Shown: piece after piece, positions 37,493-46,271 of the stretch
Layout: the number at the start of each line of letters is the position of its first letter
Numbering within the stretch: the stretch's first letter is position 1
From: FW021-bin31 sp964478125
Lineage (GTDB): Bacteria; Bacteroidota; Bacteroidia; Chitinophagales; Chitinophagaceae
Assembly: GCA_964478125.1 (NCBI GenBank)
Contig: CAYZGR010000014.1
Span: 1-55,231 of the forward strand
DNA: 55,231 nucleotides
Direction: 5' to 3'
The notes under the pieces: generated by a model
Databases searched by the model: none
Seen by the model: only the letters and a program-made list of their open reading frames with translations
What the model was told of the DNA's origin: nothing
Program-made: the position numbers and the translations under genes

Positions 37493-38806
37493 TTATCCTT
37501 TCAGTTTCCCGAACGGATTAAAAGCCCTGTTGGGCAAGGAATGATTCTGCCGCTCGGCATATTTCAGATGATCATGAATATTCCTGATCCGAAAGAAGTA
37601 AGTGCCCGATAAACAAATAACCCCCATAACACCCATGGCCCATTGTCCGCCCAACAGCCCTGCAATCACCCCAGCCACCATACTGCCGAAAGGCATCGTT
37701 CCCTGCAGGCAGACCGTATAAAAGCTCATCAGCCTTCCCCGTTTATCTTCATCCACAAGCAACTGTAACATCGTGTTAGTAGAGGTGGTATGTACCATCT
37801 GCCCCAGGCCTGCAAAGGCGATAAATAAAAGAGAAAGTACCAGAGAACGGGAGATGGCAAAACAAATAATACCTGTCCCCAGAAAAATACCGGTAAAAGA
37901 AAGGATCTTTTTGAATTGTGCAATAGTACGCCTTTTGGTAAGGTATAAAGCCCCGCAGATGGCGCCTATACCGGAAGCGCTCATGAGGAATCCCAGCGTT
38001 TGGGCATCGCCTCCTAAAATATCTTTTGCAAAAACGGGAGCCAGTGTTTTCAAAGAAGCATTGGAAAAACTAACGACAGCCAGCATGGAAAGGAGCACCT
38101 GCATGATCTTTTTGGTCCGTATATATTGAACGCCTTCCTTTAATCTTTGAAAGACCCGGGGAGCATCCCTCAGTCGTTTCGTTACCGCCGGCAAATGCAT
38201 GAGCAATAAACAGAGAACTACCAAAGCATAGCTGAAGGCATTTGCCATAAAACACCACGCCTCGCCCACCAGGCTGATCAAAACGCCCGCTATAGAAGGT
38301 CCGATCAATCGCGACAGGTTAAATACCGTAGAATTTAATGCGATGGCATTGGTAAGGGATTCTTTATCCTGATCTACCATTTCCACAACAAAGGATTTCC
38401 GCATAGGCGCCTCGAAAGCGTTGACGACTCCCAGCATAAGGCTCAGAAAAATCAAATGCCAGACCTCCACCCAGCCCATAAAAGTGATAAATCCCAATAA
38501 AAAAGCCTGCAGCAGCGCCAGAGATTCTATACGAATGAGCGCCTTGTGCCGGTTCCAACGATCGGCAAACACCCCTGCAAAAGGAGCAATAAAAAAAATG
38601 GGGATCTGTTCGCAAAAACCGATCAGTCCAAGTAAAAATGCAGAATGTGTAAGCCTGTAAACCAGCCATAACATGGCCATGCGCTGTATCCACGTACCCA
38701 CCAGCGATAAGGTCTGACCCATTACAAACAACCGGTAGTTTCTGTAAAACAAGGCCTTTTGTTGCAGAAAATATTCCTTAATCCAGTTACGCTTTCCCTC
38801 GGTCAT
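37493..38806 (-). CDS. MFS transporter, enterobactin-exporter-like (MFS_3) type
   Basis: A 437-residue membrane protein with about 12 hydrophobic helices. The N-terminal YRLFVMGQTLSLVGTWIQRM, the loop AGVFADRWNRHKALIRIESL (the MFS motif between helices 2 and 3) and FEAPMRKSFVVEMVDQDKES are typical of the MFS_3 group, which includes EntS-like exporters of siderophores and drugs. The substrate is not readable. The gene stands alone on the minus strand, convergent with fumC. A perfect minus-strand TATCTTTG lies 13 nt before the start codon, implying a very short leader. Confidence 0.9.
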   Translation of the reverse strand: MTEGKRNWIKEYFLQQKALFYRNYRLFVMGQTLSLVGTWIQRMAMLWLVYRLTHSAFLLGLIGFCEQIPIFFIAPFAGVFADRWNRHKALIRIESLALLQAFLLGFITFMGWVEVWHLIFLSLMLGVVNAFEAPMRKSFVVEMVDQDKESLTNAIALNSTVFNLSRLIGPSIAGVLISLVGEAWCFMANAFSYALVVLCLLLMHLPAVTKRLRDAPRVFQRLKEGVQYIRTKKIMQVLLSMLAVVSFSNASLKTLAPVFAKDILGGDAQTLGFLMSASGIGAICGALYLTKRRTIAQFKKILSFTGIFLGTGIICFAISRSLVLSLLFIAFAGLGQMVHTTSTNTMLQLLVDEDKRGRLMSFYTVCLQGTMPFGSMVAGVIAGLLGGQWAMGVMGVICLSGTYFFRIRNIHDHLKYAERQNHSLPNRAFNPFGKLKG

Positions 38807-38818
38807 CTGTATAAATTA

Positions 38819-38826
38819 CAAAGATA
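38819..38826 (-). promoter_or_regulatory. candidate -7 element of the MFS gene
   Basis: The minus strand reads TATCTTTG, a perfect TAnnTTTG. The start codon is only 13 nt downstream, so the leader would be very short. No clear -33 element is present. Confidence 0.35.
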
Positions 38827-38865
38827 ACGCAAGCCGGTTTAATTCATATAAAGAGATCAACCGTA

Positions 38866-39810
38866 TTATTCTTCCAGTCTGTAGGCATCAAGGGTATTGC
38901 CTTCGAAAGTAGGAACGATCAACAATTGCAATTCGGGAACATAAGAAATATCAGCGGTATTTTTAGAACCTTTGGTATCCAATAATTTTTTGGCCTTTCC
39001 ATTATGGACATCTACTGCGTATATCTCACCGATCCAACGGGAGGCAATAAACGTACTATCGTTATACAGCGCCAGTCCGTCCCCACCTTTTACCCCATCT
39101 GTGAGGAGCGTTAATTTCTGGTCTTTGGGATCGTAATGATACAGGCCCCCTCCGGTAAGGATCCATAACTTATCATTCCAGATCATTAGGCCGTTCGCAT
39201 CTTTCACCTCCGGTTTGTCTATAAAAACGGAAATTGTATTATCCGCATAGCGATATACTTTTCCCTGCCGGGTATCCGATATATAGACGGTCCCCTGGTC
39301 GTCAACGGCTACGTCATTCAAAAAGGTAGCTCCGGGGGCGGTTATCTTTTGTTTCACTTTTGCTGAAGCCACATCAACAAGTACCAGTTGCTCCAGATCA
39401 GCGACATATAAGATCCCGTTATACATGCCAAGACCCTTGGGCGCATTCAGTCCGTCTATCCAATGTAATTTTATAATTTTCCCGTCAGGACCAACCTGGG
39501 AAATAAAACCGCTTCCATCGTTGCTGTTGGCCTTGCCGTTTATGTTAGAGACATAAAAAAGCCGCTGTTTTGAATTCCATAAGGCCGATTCAGGGGTACG
39601 TAAGGCGGTATCCAAAGTCCATTTTTCCGCAGGTTTGAGCTGCATTCCCTGTAAGCGACTCGAATCTTTATTGGCCTCTCCCGGCATGGAAATTCCTTTT
39701 TCGTCTACCCGTGTGGAATCTCCGTCAGAGGAGGAAGAAGTGCCGTTGCAGGCCGCTAACATTGAAACCAATACGATGGCAAAAAGGCTTTTTACAAATC
39801 TTAACTTCAT
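38866..39810 (-). CDS. six-bladed beta-propeller lipoprotein, SMP-30-like fold
   Basis: A 314-residue lipoprotein counted from the ATG at 39810, giving the signal MKLRFVKSLFAIVLVSMLAAC with the lipobox cysteine; a longer frame to 39846 only adds a leader. After a serine-rich linker come propeller blades: TPESALWNSKQRLFYVSNIN, GLNAPKGLGMYNGILYVADL, FLNDVAVDDQGTVYISDTRQ and DANGLMIWNDKLWILTGGGL. The repeated N-[DG]-[VGL] turns are like those of the SMP-30/gluconolactonase fold, but I see no clear catalytic metal set. The role is unknown; a periplasmic binding or sensing protein is possible. It stands alone between the MFS gene and gldA. Confidence 0.85.
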   Translation of the reverse strand: MKLRFVKSLFAIVLVSMLAACNGTSSSSDGDSTRVDEKGISMPGEANKDSSRLQGMQLKPAEKWTLDTALRTPESALWNSKQRLFYVSNINGKANSNDGSGFISQVGPDGKIIKLHWIDGLNAPKGLGMYNGILYVADLEQLVLVDVASAKVKQKITAPGATFLNDVAVDDQGTVYISDTRQGKVYRYADNTISVFIDKPEVKDANGLMIWNDKLWILTGGGLYHYDPKDQKLTLLTDGVKGGDGLALYNDSTFIASRWIGEIYAVDVHNGKAKKLLDTKGSKNTADISYVPELQLLIVPTFEGNTLDAYRLEE

Positions 39811-39875
39811 AACTATAGGGTTATTTATATTATAAATAAAAGACAAATTATAATTAAAGGACGAATATATTATCT

Positions 39876-39883
39876 TATTTTTG
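39876..39883 (+). promoter_or_regulatory. candidate -7 element of the gldA-eno-ftsB operon
   Basis: TATTTTTG, a perfect TAnnTTTG in the divergent spacer, 99 nt before the gldA start at 39983. No TTTG is found at the -33 distance. Confidence 0.3.
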
Positions 39884-39982
39884 AATTACAATAATAAGAT
39901 CAGCTCCTATTTATTCATATCATAAACAACAAGTCCTAATAATACAACGTGCCGCTTTGTCCAATAGTTGTACCTTGCGACC

Positions 39983-40903
39983 ATGTCCATATCGGTATCC
40001 GATTTAACCAAAACCTATGGCGGGCAAAAAGCCATTGACCACTTGTCTTTTTCCATTTCAAAAGGGGAGATTGTCGGGTTTTTAGGACCTAATGGCGCCG
40101 GCAAGTCGACTACCATGAAAATCCTCTCCGGTTATCTGCCGGCCACCTCCGGGATTGCCAGGGTCTGTGATTATGAAATTGATAAACATCCGCTCGAAGT
40201 GAAAAAACGTTTAGGTTATCTGCCGGAATCCAATCCGCTTTACCCGGATATGTACGTGAAGGAGATCCTTTCATTCACTGCCGGGCTTTTTCATATACCT
40301 CATAAGAAGAAAAGGATAGAGGACATTATTGCACTGACAGGGCTTGGTAAAGAATGCCACAAAAAGATAGGAGCCTTATCAAAGGGATACAAGCAAAGAG
40401 TAGGGCTTGCAAGGGTATTGCTTCCCGATCCTGAAGTTTTGATATTGGATGAGGCTACATCGGGCCTGGACCCCAACCAGCTCGAAGAGATACGTCAATT
40501 GATCACCGAACTGGGCCGCCATAAAACCGTATTGCTTTCCACCCATATCATGCAGGAAGTCAAAGCGGTTTGTGAAAGAGTGATCATCATTCATGAAGGG
40601 AAAATCGTGGCTGATGACGCCATCGGGAAATTGGAGAGGCAGAGTCCGATCACGGTACTAACGGTGACATTCGAACAAAAGATCTCGAAAAAACTACTCC
40701 TGGGACTTGGGGGAATAAAAGAAATTTCGGAAAAAAATGCGCATACCTGGCATCTTTCGACCCGCCATCCGGAAGAGTTGAAAAAAAGTTTGTGGCAATT
40801 GGCTTTGCAAAACAACCTGAACATCGTTTCTTTGCAGAGCAACACGGCTTCTCTGGAAGCGCTGTTTCACAAACTTACCAATCAAAAAAATAAAAGTCAA
40901 TGA
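39983..40903 (+). CDS. gldA: gliding-associated ABC transporter ATP-binding subunit GldA
   Basis: A 306-residue ATPase from the ATG at 39983 (a TTG five codons upstream is a less likely start). Walker A is GPNGAGKST (35-43), the signature is LSKGYKQRVGLA, Walker B is VLILDEATSGLD, and the switch histidine is in LLSTHIMQEV. The sequence SDLTKTYGGQKAIDHLSFSI and the overall form match GldA, the ATPase that works with GldF and GldG in flavobacterial gliding; those partners are not in the window. A general ABC export ATPase is the alternative. The stop overlaps the eno start by 4 nt (ATGA), so the two are translationally coupled. Confidence 0.85.
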   Translation: MSISVSDLTKTYGGQKAIDHLSFSISKGEIVGFLGPNGAGKSTTMKILSGYLPATSGIARVCDYEIDKHPLEVKKRLGYLPESNPLYPDMYVKEILSFTAGLFHIPHKKKRIEDIIALTGLGKECHKKIGALSKGYKQRVGLARVLLPDPEVLILDEATSGLDPNQLEEIRQLITELGRHKTVLLSTHIMQEVKAVCERVIIIHEGKIVADDAIGKLERQSPITVLTVTFEQKISKKLLLGLGGIKEISEKNAHTWHLSTRHPEELKKSLWQLALQNNLNIVSLQSNTASLEALFHKLTNQKNKSQ

Positions 40904-42189
40904 GTATTATAACAACTGTACACGCCCGTCAGATCCTTGACTCCAGGGGCAATCCTACCGTTGAAGTGGAAGTATTTACCGAAGAAGGTGCTTTTGGGCG
41001 GGCGGCGGTACCCTCCGGAGCCTCTACCGGTGTTCATGAAGCTGTAGAATTGCGTGATAATGATAAAGACGTTTACTTAGGTAAAGGCGTACTGAAAGCC
41101 GTCGAGAATGTAAATAATCTCATTCAGGATGCGCTTATGGGGTGGGAAGTTTCGGATCAGGCAGGTATAGATCAGCTGATGCTCAACCTGGACGGCACAC
41201 CCAACAAAGGAAAATTAGGCGCCAATGCTATTCTTGCCGTAAGTCTTGCTGTTGCTAAAGCTGCCGCAATGGAAAACGGCCTGCCCCTCTACCGGTATGT
41301 GGGTGGAACCAATGCCCGTACCCTACCCGTTCCGTTAATGAATATTCTGAATGGCGGCTCTCACGCAGACAATAAAATAGATTTTCAGGAATTCATGGTG
41401 GTGCCCTATGGAGCGGCTTCTTTCTCGGAGGCATTAAGATGGGGCGTAACGGTTTTTCATACACTGAAAAAAGTATTAAAAAGTAAAGGGTATTCTACTA
41501 ATGTGGGGGATGAAGGAGGCTTTGCACCCAACATCCAAAGTAACGAAGAAGCTATTGAGACCGTTATCCAGGCCATCAAAGAGGCGGGTTTCGAACCGGG
41601 AAAACAAATCGGGATCGCACTGGACCCCGCTGTAAGTGAATTGTATCTGGCAGATGAGAAAGTATATCATTTTCTTCATTCGGACGGCCGCAAGCTCTCC
41701 GCCGATGAGATGGTGGCCTACTGGGAAAAATGGGTCGGTAAATATCCCATCGTATCTATAGAGGATGGGATGGCCGAAGACGACTGGGACGGGTGGCAAA
41801 AACTGACCGATCGTATTGGGAAAAAAGTACAACTGGTAGGCGACGATCTTTTTGTAACCAATGTAGAGCGTTTACAACAAGGTATAGATAAAAACATCGG
41901 AAACAGTATTCTGATTAAAGTAAATCAGATCGGCTCGCTCACGGAAACCCTGAATGCCGTTCAATTGGCACAGACACACAGCTACACTTCCATCATGAGC
42001 CATCGCTCCGGTGAAACGGAAGATACCACCATCGCAGATCTGGCAGTAGCTCTGAATACCGGACAGATCAAAACCGGTTCTGCATCCCGAACCGATCGGA
42101 TAGCCAAATACAACCAATTACTTCGGATTGAAGAAGAATTGGGAGATACGGCTGTATTTCCAAAAAATCTTTTTACATTTGAGAGATAA
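40900..42189 (+). CDS. eno: enolase (phosphopyruvate hydratase)
   Basis: A 429-residue glycolytic enzyme converting 2-phosphoglycerate to phosphoenolpyruvate with magnesium. Seen are the N-terminal VHARQILDSRGNPTVEVEVF and RAAVPSGASTGVHEAVELRD, the magnesium ligand regions SIEDGMAEDDWDGW and LVGDDLFVTN, the catalytic lysine region ILIKVNQIGSLTETL and the signature SHRSGETEDTTIADLAVAL. Length and motif order are normal for bacterial enolase. Its start overlaps the gldA stop and a FtsB/DivIC-like gene follows 12 nt on. This makes a three-gene operon that puts a glycolytic gene between gliding and division genes. Confidence 0.98.
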   Translation: MSIITTVHARQILDSRGNPTVEVEVFTEEGAFGRAAVPSGASTGVHEAVELRDNDKDVYLGKGVLKAVENVNNLIQDALMGWEVSDQAGIDQLMLNLDGTPNKGKLGANAILAVSLAVAKAAAMENGLPLYRYVGGTNARTLPVPLMNILNGGSHADNKIDFQEFMVVPYGAASFSEALRWGVTVFHTLKKVLKSKGYSTNVGDEGGFAPNIQSNEEAIETVIQAIKEAGFEPGKQIGIALDPAVSELYLADEKVYHFLHSDGRKLSADEMVAYWEKWVGKYPIVSIEDGMAEDDWDGWQKLTDRIGKKVQLVGDDLFVTNVERLQQGIDKNIGNSILIKVNQIGSLTETLNAVQLAQTHSYTSIMSHRSGETEDTTIADLAVALNTGQIKTGSASRTDRIAKYNQLLRIEEELGDTAVFPKNLFTFER

Positions 42190-42201
42190 AAAGAGCCCCC
42201 C

Positions 42202-42486
42202 ATGGTGCGAAAAATTCCTAAATGGTTAAAAAACAAGTATACCATTGCTGCAGTTATCTTCCTGGTATGGATCACGTTTTTTGACCGGAATGATCTTATC
42301 ACGCAGGTGGGTTATGTAGTCCACCTGCATGAACTCAGGGCTCAAAAAGATTACCTGAAAACGCAAATAGACACTACTGACGAACAACTTCATCAACTTT
42401 TATCCAATCCCGATAAGCTGCAACAATTTGCCCGGGAAAAATATCTTATGAAGAAAAGCGATGAAGACGTTTTCGTGATCCAGTAA
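42202..42486 (+). CDS. FtsB/DivIC-like septum formation initiator
   Basis: A 94-residue single-pass membrane protein. A short basic N-terminus (MVRKIPKWLKNK) precedes one membrane helix (about 13-27, YTIAAVIFLVWITFF). A coiled coil of about 45-75 follows (LRAQKDYLKTQIDTTDEQLH), and then the family ending NPDKLQQFAREKYLMKKSDE. This is the architecture of FtsB/DivIC, a bitopic division protein that links FtsL and FtsQ at the septum. It is likely co-transcribed with eno (12 nt gap). FtsB and DivIC cannot be separated by sequence alone. Confidence 0.88.
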   Translation: MVRKIPKWLKNKYTIAAVIFLVWITFFDRNDLITQVGYVVHLHELRAQKDYLKTQIDTTDEQLHQLLSNPDKLQQFAREKYLMKKSDEDVFVIQ

Positions 42487-42592
42487 TTTTTGAAGCGGTA
42501 ACATATATTTTTGAGGGGATACAATAGAATGCCCGATCAGGCGTTTAGATAAGGAAGTAAATTTTTAAATCAAACTATTTTAATGCTTTCCT

Positions 42593-42811
42593 ATGAATCC
42601 ACATGCTACCCCAAAAGACGCAGACCCATCCGGATCACTCCAACCCGTACCTGAAGAGGAAGACAGTGACAACTCCTGCTGCCAGGCTCTTTCTGCCTCT
42701 GACATAGAAGAAATTTTCCGCCAATTGGATGAAATCCGGTACCGGCCCGGAAGGGAGTTGGTATACAAGATCTTTAAATATGCAGGTATCCCTCCCAAAT
42801 GTCCGGATTAA
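42593..42811 (+). CDS. small conserved-looking protein of unknown function
   Basis: A 72-residue frame between the FtsB-like gene and nth, with no recognised domain. The first 30 residues are polar, acidic and probably disordered (HATPKDADPSGSLQPVPEEE), and the rest looks helical (SASDIEEIFRQLDEIRYRPG, ELVYKIFKYAGIPP). Three cysteines are present (CC at 29-30, one near the end). It lies 15 nt ahead of nth in the same direction, and a perfect -7 element TATTTTTG lies at 42506-42513, which supports expression. An opposing frame on the minus strand covers the same bases but has no such context. Confidence 0.55.
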   Translation: MNPHATPKDADPSGSLQPVPEEEDSDNSCCQALSASDIEEIFRQLDEIRYRPGRELVYKIFKYAGIPPKCPD

Positions 42812-42825
42812 CCTATCTTTGTTGA

Positions 42826-43470
42826 ATGAGGCTCAAGGAGAAATATGCATATGTGATAGATTATTTTGAAAAAAATAATCCGGATGCAAAAACGGAATTA
42901 ATTTACGATACCCCTTACCAATTGCTGGTAGCCGTTATACTTTCAGCCCAATGTACGGATAAACGGGTGAACATGACCACGCCCTATATTTTTGAGCGGT
43001 ATCCGGATGTCGAAGCTTTGAGCCAGGCTACTTTTGATGAGCTTTTTCCGCTTATAAAAAGCATCAGTTACCCCAACAATAAAACCAAACATCTGATAGG
43101 CATGGCCCGGAAGGTGATGACGGACTTTGAAGGAGAAATACCCTCCACGGTCAAAGAGCTGATGACTTTACCCGGCGTCGGCCGGAAGACGGCCAATGTA
43201 ATCACTTCGGTGGTGCATCGGCAACCCAATATGGCGGTTGATACCCATGTTTTTCGTGTTTCCACCCGTATTGGTCTGGTTCGTAATGCCCAGACACCTT
43301 ATCAGACGGAAATGCAGTTGATCAAACACATTCCCAAGGAAAAGATCCACAAGGCACACCACTGGCTCATTCTTCACGGACGATATATTTGCGTGGCCAG
43401 AAAACCCAAATGTGAAATTTGCGGCTTACGGCCGGTTTGCAATTACTATAAAAAGTATGTAGAAAAATAA
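42826..43470 (+). CDS. nth: endonuclease III
   Basis: A 214-residue base excision repair glycosylase/AP lyase that removes oxidised pyrimidines. The helix-hairpin-helix LPGVGRKTANVITSVV carries the catalytic lysine K121, and VDTHVFRVS carries the conserved aspartate D139, numbered almost as in E. coli Nth (120, 138). The iron-sulfur cluster ligands are complete: C189, C196, C199 and C205 (C-x6-C-x2-C-x5-C). The start ATG at 42826 gives the normal N-terminus. It is convergent with rfbA. Confidence 0.97.
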   Translation: MRLKEKYAYVIDYFEKNNPDAKTELIYDTPYQLLVAVILSAQCTDKRVNMTTPYIFERYPDVEALSQATFDELFPLIKSISYPNNKTKHLIGMARKVMTDFEGEIPSTVKELMTLPGVGRKTANVITSVVHRQPNMAVDTHVFRVSTRIGLVRNAQTPYQTEMQLIKHIPKEKIHKAHHWLILHGRYICVARKPKCEICGLRPVCNYYKKYVEK

Positions 43471-43534
43471 ATCAATCTGAATAGAGTATATTCCCGGCAA
43501 CAGCGAGCTTTGAGAAGACCTGTACACGGGAGGC

Positions 43535-44407
43535 CTACCCGTTTGCCCTCTCTGCCACCTCAAGCAAATACTGCCCATAGCCGCTTTTCAACAGCGGTTG
43601 GGCCAGGGCTACAAGTTGTTCTTTATTAATAAACCCTTTCAGGTAAGCGATTTCTTCAATACACGCTACTTTTATACCCTGACGATTTTCAATTACCTGT
43701 ACAAAATTGGAGGCTTGCATCAGAGAATCAAAAGTTCCCGTATCCAGCCAGGCCGTGCCTCTATCGAGGATAGAAACCTTTAGTTTGCCTCTTTTTAAAT
43801 ACGCCTTATTGATATCTGTAATTTCATATTCTCCCCGGGCGCTCGGCTTCAGCTCTTTAGCAATTTTCACCACCTCGTTATCATAGAAATACAAGCCCGG
43901 CACCGCATAATTGGATTTAGGTTTCTCCGGTTTCTCTTCAATGGAAAGTACCCTGTTGTCTTTGTCAAATTCCACCACCCCGTAACGCTCGGGATCAGAC
44001 ACATGATAGGCATAAACGATCCCTCCGTCGGGATCGGTATTCCCTCTCAACTGGCGTCCCAATCCCACTCCATAAAAGATGTTATCCCCCAATACCAGAG
44101 CTACTTTATCCCGGCCAATAAAATCTTCTCCTATCACAAAGGCCTGCGCCAGGCCATTGGGAACTTTTTGTTCTGCATAACAGATCCGGATCCCCAGCGT
44201 ATCCCCATTACCCAATAAGCGTTCGAAATGCGGCAGATCATGGGGGGTAGAAATAATCAGTATTTCAGAAATTCCGGCCATCAACAGAATAGACAAGGGA
44301 TAGTAGATCATCGGTTTATCGTATACCGGCATGATCTGTTTACTAATGGCGTAGGTAATGGGATGCAGGCGCGTCCCCGAACCGCCCGCCAAAATAATTC
44401 CTTTCAT
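43535..44407 (-). CDS. rfbA: glucose-1-phosphate thymidylyltransferase
   Basis: A 290-residue nucleotidyltransferase making dTDP-glucose from glucose-1-phosphate and dTTP, the first step of dTDP-rhamnose synthesis. The N-terminal MKGIILAGGSGTRLHPITYA is the nucleotide-binding loop; ISKQIMPVYDKPMIYYPLS, LALVLGDNIFYG-type metal motif and VEFDKDNRVLSIEEKPEKPK are typical of RfbA/RmlA. The C-terminus carries the short allosteric helices (NKEQLVALAQPLLKSGYGQY). No other rhamnose genes are seen in the window. It follows cdd by 39 nt on the same strand and probably shares the lepB-cdd transcript. Confidence 0.96.
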   Translation of the reverse strand: MKGIILAGGSGTRLHPITYAISKQIMPVYDKPMIYYPLSILLMAGISEILIISTPHDLPHFERLLGNGDTLGIRICYAEQKVPNGLAQAFVIGEDFIGRDKVALVLGDNIFYGVGLGRQLRGNTDPDGGIVYAYHVSDPERYGVVEFDKDNRVLSIEEKPEKPKSNYAVPGLYFYDNEVVKIAKELKPSARGEYEITDINKAYLKRGKLKVSILDRGTAWLDTGTFDSLMQASNFVQVIENRQGIKVACIEEIAYLKGFINKEQLVALAQPLLKSGYGQYLLEVAERANG

Positions 44408-44446
44408 TCGTATCTTTTTTATTTCATAAATTAATGCCTTGGTTAC

Positions 44447-44938
44447 TTAACAACCCTTTAGATCTTTGGCGCTAAAGTTTAAGGGCAGCAGCCGGGAAAC
44501 CGAAGAAACAGCATAAACCGCTCCCCCTTGCCCGGCCATCAGAATTCGAATGGGAAACTCCTGCCTATTCTCATATTCCAAGAGACTCTGGCGGCATATT
44601 CCACAGGGGGAAATCGGATGATCGTCCTTGCCGCTTTTACTCTTAAAGCTAACCGCGATGGTGGAAATGGTTTTGCCGGGATATCTTGAAGAAGCGGCAG
44701 ATAAAACGACTCTTTCCGCACAGATACCAGCGGGAAAGGATGCATTTTCCTGATTACTTCCCGTAACGATGATGCTATTTTCCAACAGCAGAGCAGCTCC
44801 TACCCTGAAGCCCGAATACGGAGCATGTGCATTTTGCACCGCCGCCCGCGCCTGGGACAACAACTTCCTGTCTTCCTCCGGCAGCTCTTCTTCGGAGAGG
44901 TAACGGTCCATTTGAAAAGTATGTGTCACCCTTTCCAT
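44447..44938 (-). CDS. cdd: cytidine deaminase
   Basis: A 163-residue cytosolic zinc enzyme deaminating cytidine and deoxycytidine. The sequence HAPYSGFRVGAALL, then GICAERVVL with zinc ligand C73 and catalytic E75, and SPCGICRQSL with C112 and C115, give the complete active site of the small homotetrameric type. It is slightly longer than typical (about 130-140) because of an N-terminal extension. It starts 13 nt after the lepB stop. Confidence 0.94.
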   Translation of the reverse strand: MERVTHTFQMDRYLSEEELPEEDRKLLSQARAAVQNAHAPYSGFRVGAALLLENSIIVTGSNQENASFPAGICAERVVLSAASSRYPGKTISTIAVSFKSKSGKDDHPISPCGICRQSLLEYENRQEFPIRILMAGQGGAVYAVSSVSRLLPLNFSAKDLKGC

Positions 44939-44951
44939 AGCGCAAGCTTAA

Positions 44952-46166
44952 TTAATGAATTCCACTGAACAGCCTTCTCCAGCGGATACCGTGATCCCCA
45001 TAGCTCATCCAGATAAACCATGCTTTCCCCACGATATGGTCTTCTGGTACAAATCCCCAATATCTGGAATCCAGGGAATCATCCCGGTTATCGCCCATCA
45101 TCCAATAATAGTTCATCTTAAAGGTATAAGTATCCGTTCGCTTCCCATTGATGTATATCTGGCCGTTTTTTATCTCCAGCTTATTATGTTCGTATACCCT
45201 GATAATTCTTCTGTATAATTCAATATTCGAAGTATCAATATGAATAGTAGCACCCTTTTTGGGAATGTATATCGGACCATACTCATCAGCGGCCCATTTA
45301 AAACGGGCCGTATCGCGGGGAAAGATCGCCGGATCGATAAAGGTATTGAGCTCCTTTGTAATATTTTCCACCATATTAAAATGGCTCAGATTAGCAGAAT
45401 CTTCCGGGGTGAGATTAAACTCATAAGAGGAAGTGGTGGGATCCATATGGCGCGGCGGCGCTATTTTCAGGTCATTTAACCGGTTGGGATTAAATACGCT
45501 TCCATTGGTTTGCACCAGATACAGTTTTTGAGAATGGGGAGGGGTTTCTTCTCTTTTGCCATTGATATATACCACTCCGTGTATCACCTGTAAGGTATCT
45601 CCTGCAATACCCACACAACGCTTGATATAATTTTCTTCCCTGTCTACGGGACGGGTTTCAATTGTATAATTATTATACACATAAGCCCTGCCATGGCGAC
45701 GAATCATTTCATAATAATCCGCTTCGGATCCCTTCAATACCGTATCTCCTTCCGGGAAATTGAAAACCACCACATCGCCCCGTTCTACGTCGCCAAAGCC
45801 GGGCAGGCGATGGTAGCCAAAATGGGGCCAGTTGGAATAAGAACGGATATTCAGGATCGGAATCGTACTCATTGTAAAAGGGACCGCCAGGGGCGTCATC
45901 GGGACGCGGGGACCATAACTCAGTTTATTTACAAACAAGAAATCATGAACCAGCAGGGTCTTTTCCATAGAAGGCGTGGGAATGGTATAAGCTTCAAAAA
46001 AGAAAGTCCGGATAATACTGGCGGCGATGATCGCAAATATGGCCGCATCCACCCATTCCCTCAGGGTAGATTTCTTTTTTTTCCTACGCTTCCCTTTTTT
46101 CTCAGATGCAGGCGGTTCCGGTGAAGTATAAACCGGCCGTCCTTTCTTCTGTATTTTCTGGCTCAT
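44952..46166 (-). CDS. lepB: signal peptidase I with an enlarged middle region
   Basis: A 404-residue membrane protease that removes signal peptides. A lysine-rich cytoplasmic N-terminus (to about 34) precedes one membrane helix (REWVDAAIFAIIAASIIRTF). The catalytic serine is S66 in IPTPSMEKTL and the lysine is K181 in NYIKRCVGIAGDTL. The ending GDNRDDSLDSRYWGFVPEDH is family box E. The stretch from about 195 to 335 is longer than in E. coli and holds an extra domain (RHMDPTTSSYEFNLTPEDSA). This large insert is common in Bacteroidota. It is followed closely by cdd. Confidence 0.95.
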   Translation of the reverse strand: MSQKIQKKGRPVYTSPEPPASEKKGKRRKKKKSTLREWVDAAIFAIIAASIIRTFFFEAYTIPTPSMEKTLLVHDFLFVNKLSYGPRVPMTPLAVPFTMSTIPILNIRSYSNWPHFGYHRLPGFGDVERGDVVVFNFPEGDTVLKGSEADYYEMIRRHGRAYVYNNYTIETRPVDREENYIKRCVGIAGDTLQVIHGVVYINGKREETPPHSQKLYLVQTNGSVFNPNRLNDLKIAPPRHMDPTTSSYEFNLTPEDSANLSHFNMVENITKELNTFIDPAIFPRDTARFKWAADEYGPIYIPKKGATIHIDTSNIELYRRIIRVYEHNKLEIKNGQIYINGKRTDTYTFKMNYYWMMGDNRDDSLDSRYWGFVPEDHIVGKAWFIWMSYGDHGIRWRRLFSGIH

Positions 46167-46271
46167 ATTTTATTTGCTGATAGTTCAATCCCAAAATGGC
46201 AAAAGTACCATTCCTTTCTCAGTTTTTAATTTTTATATTCATAAAATATTACAAATATGAAGGAGAATGTA

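Noticed and set aside
42580..42798. Minus-strand 72-codon frame opposite the small protein before nth
   Set aside because: No promoter, no co-directional neighbour and no recognisable signal; the plus-strand frame fits the operon spacing better.
43500..43540. Hairpin ACGGG-loop-CCCGT between nth and rfbA as a terminator
   Set aside because: The stem is only 5 bp and no T run follows on either strand, so support is too weak.
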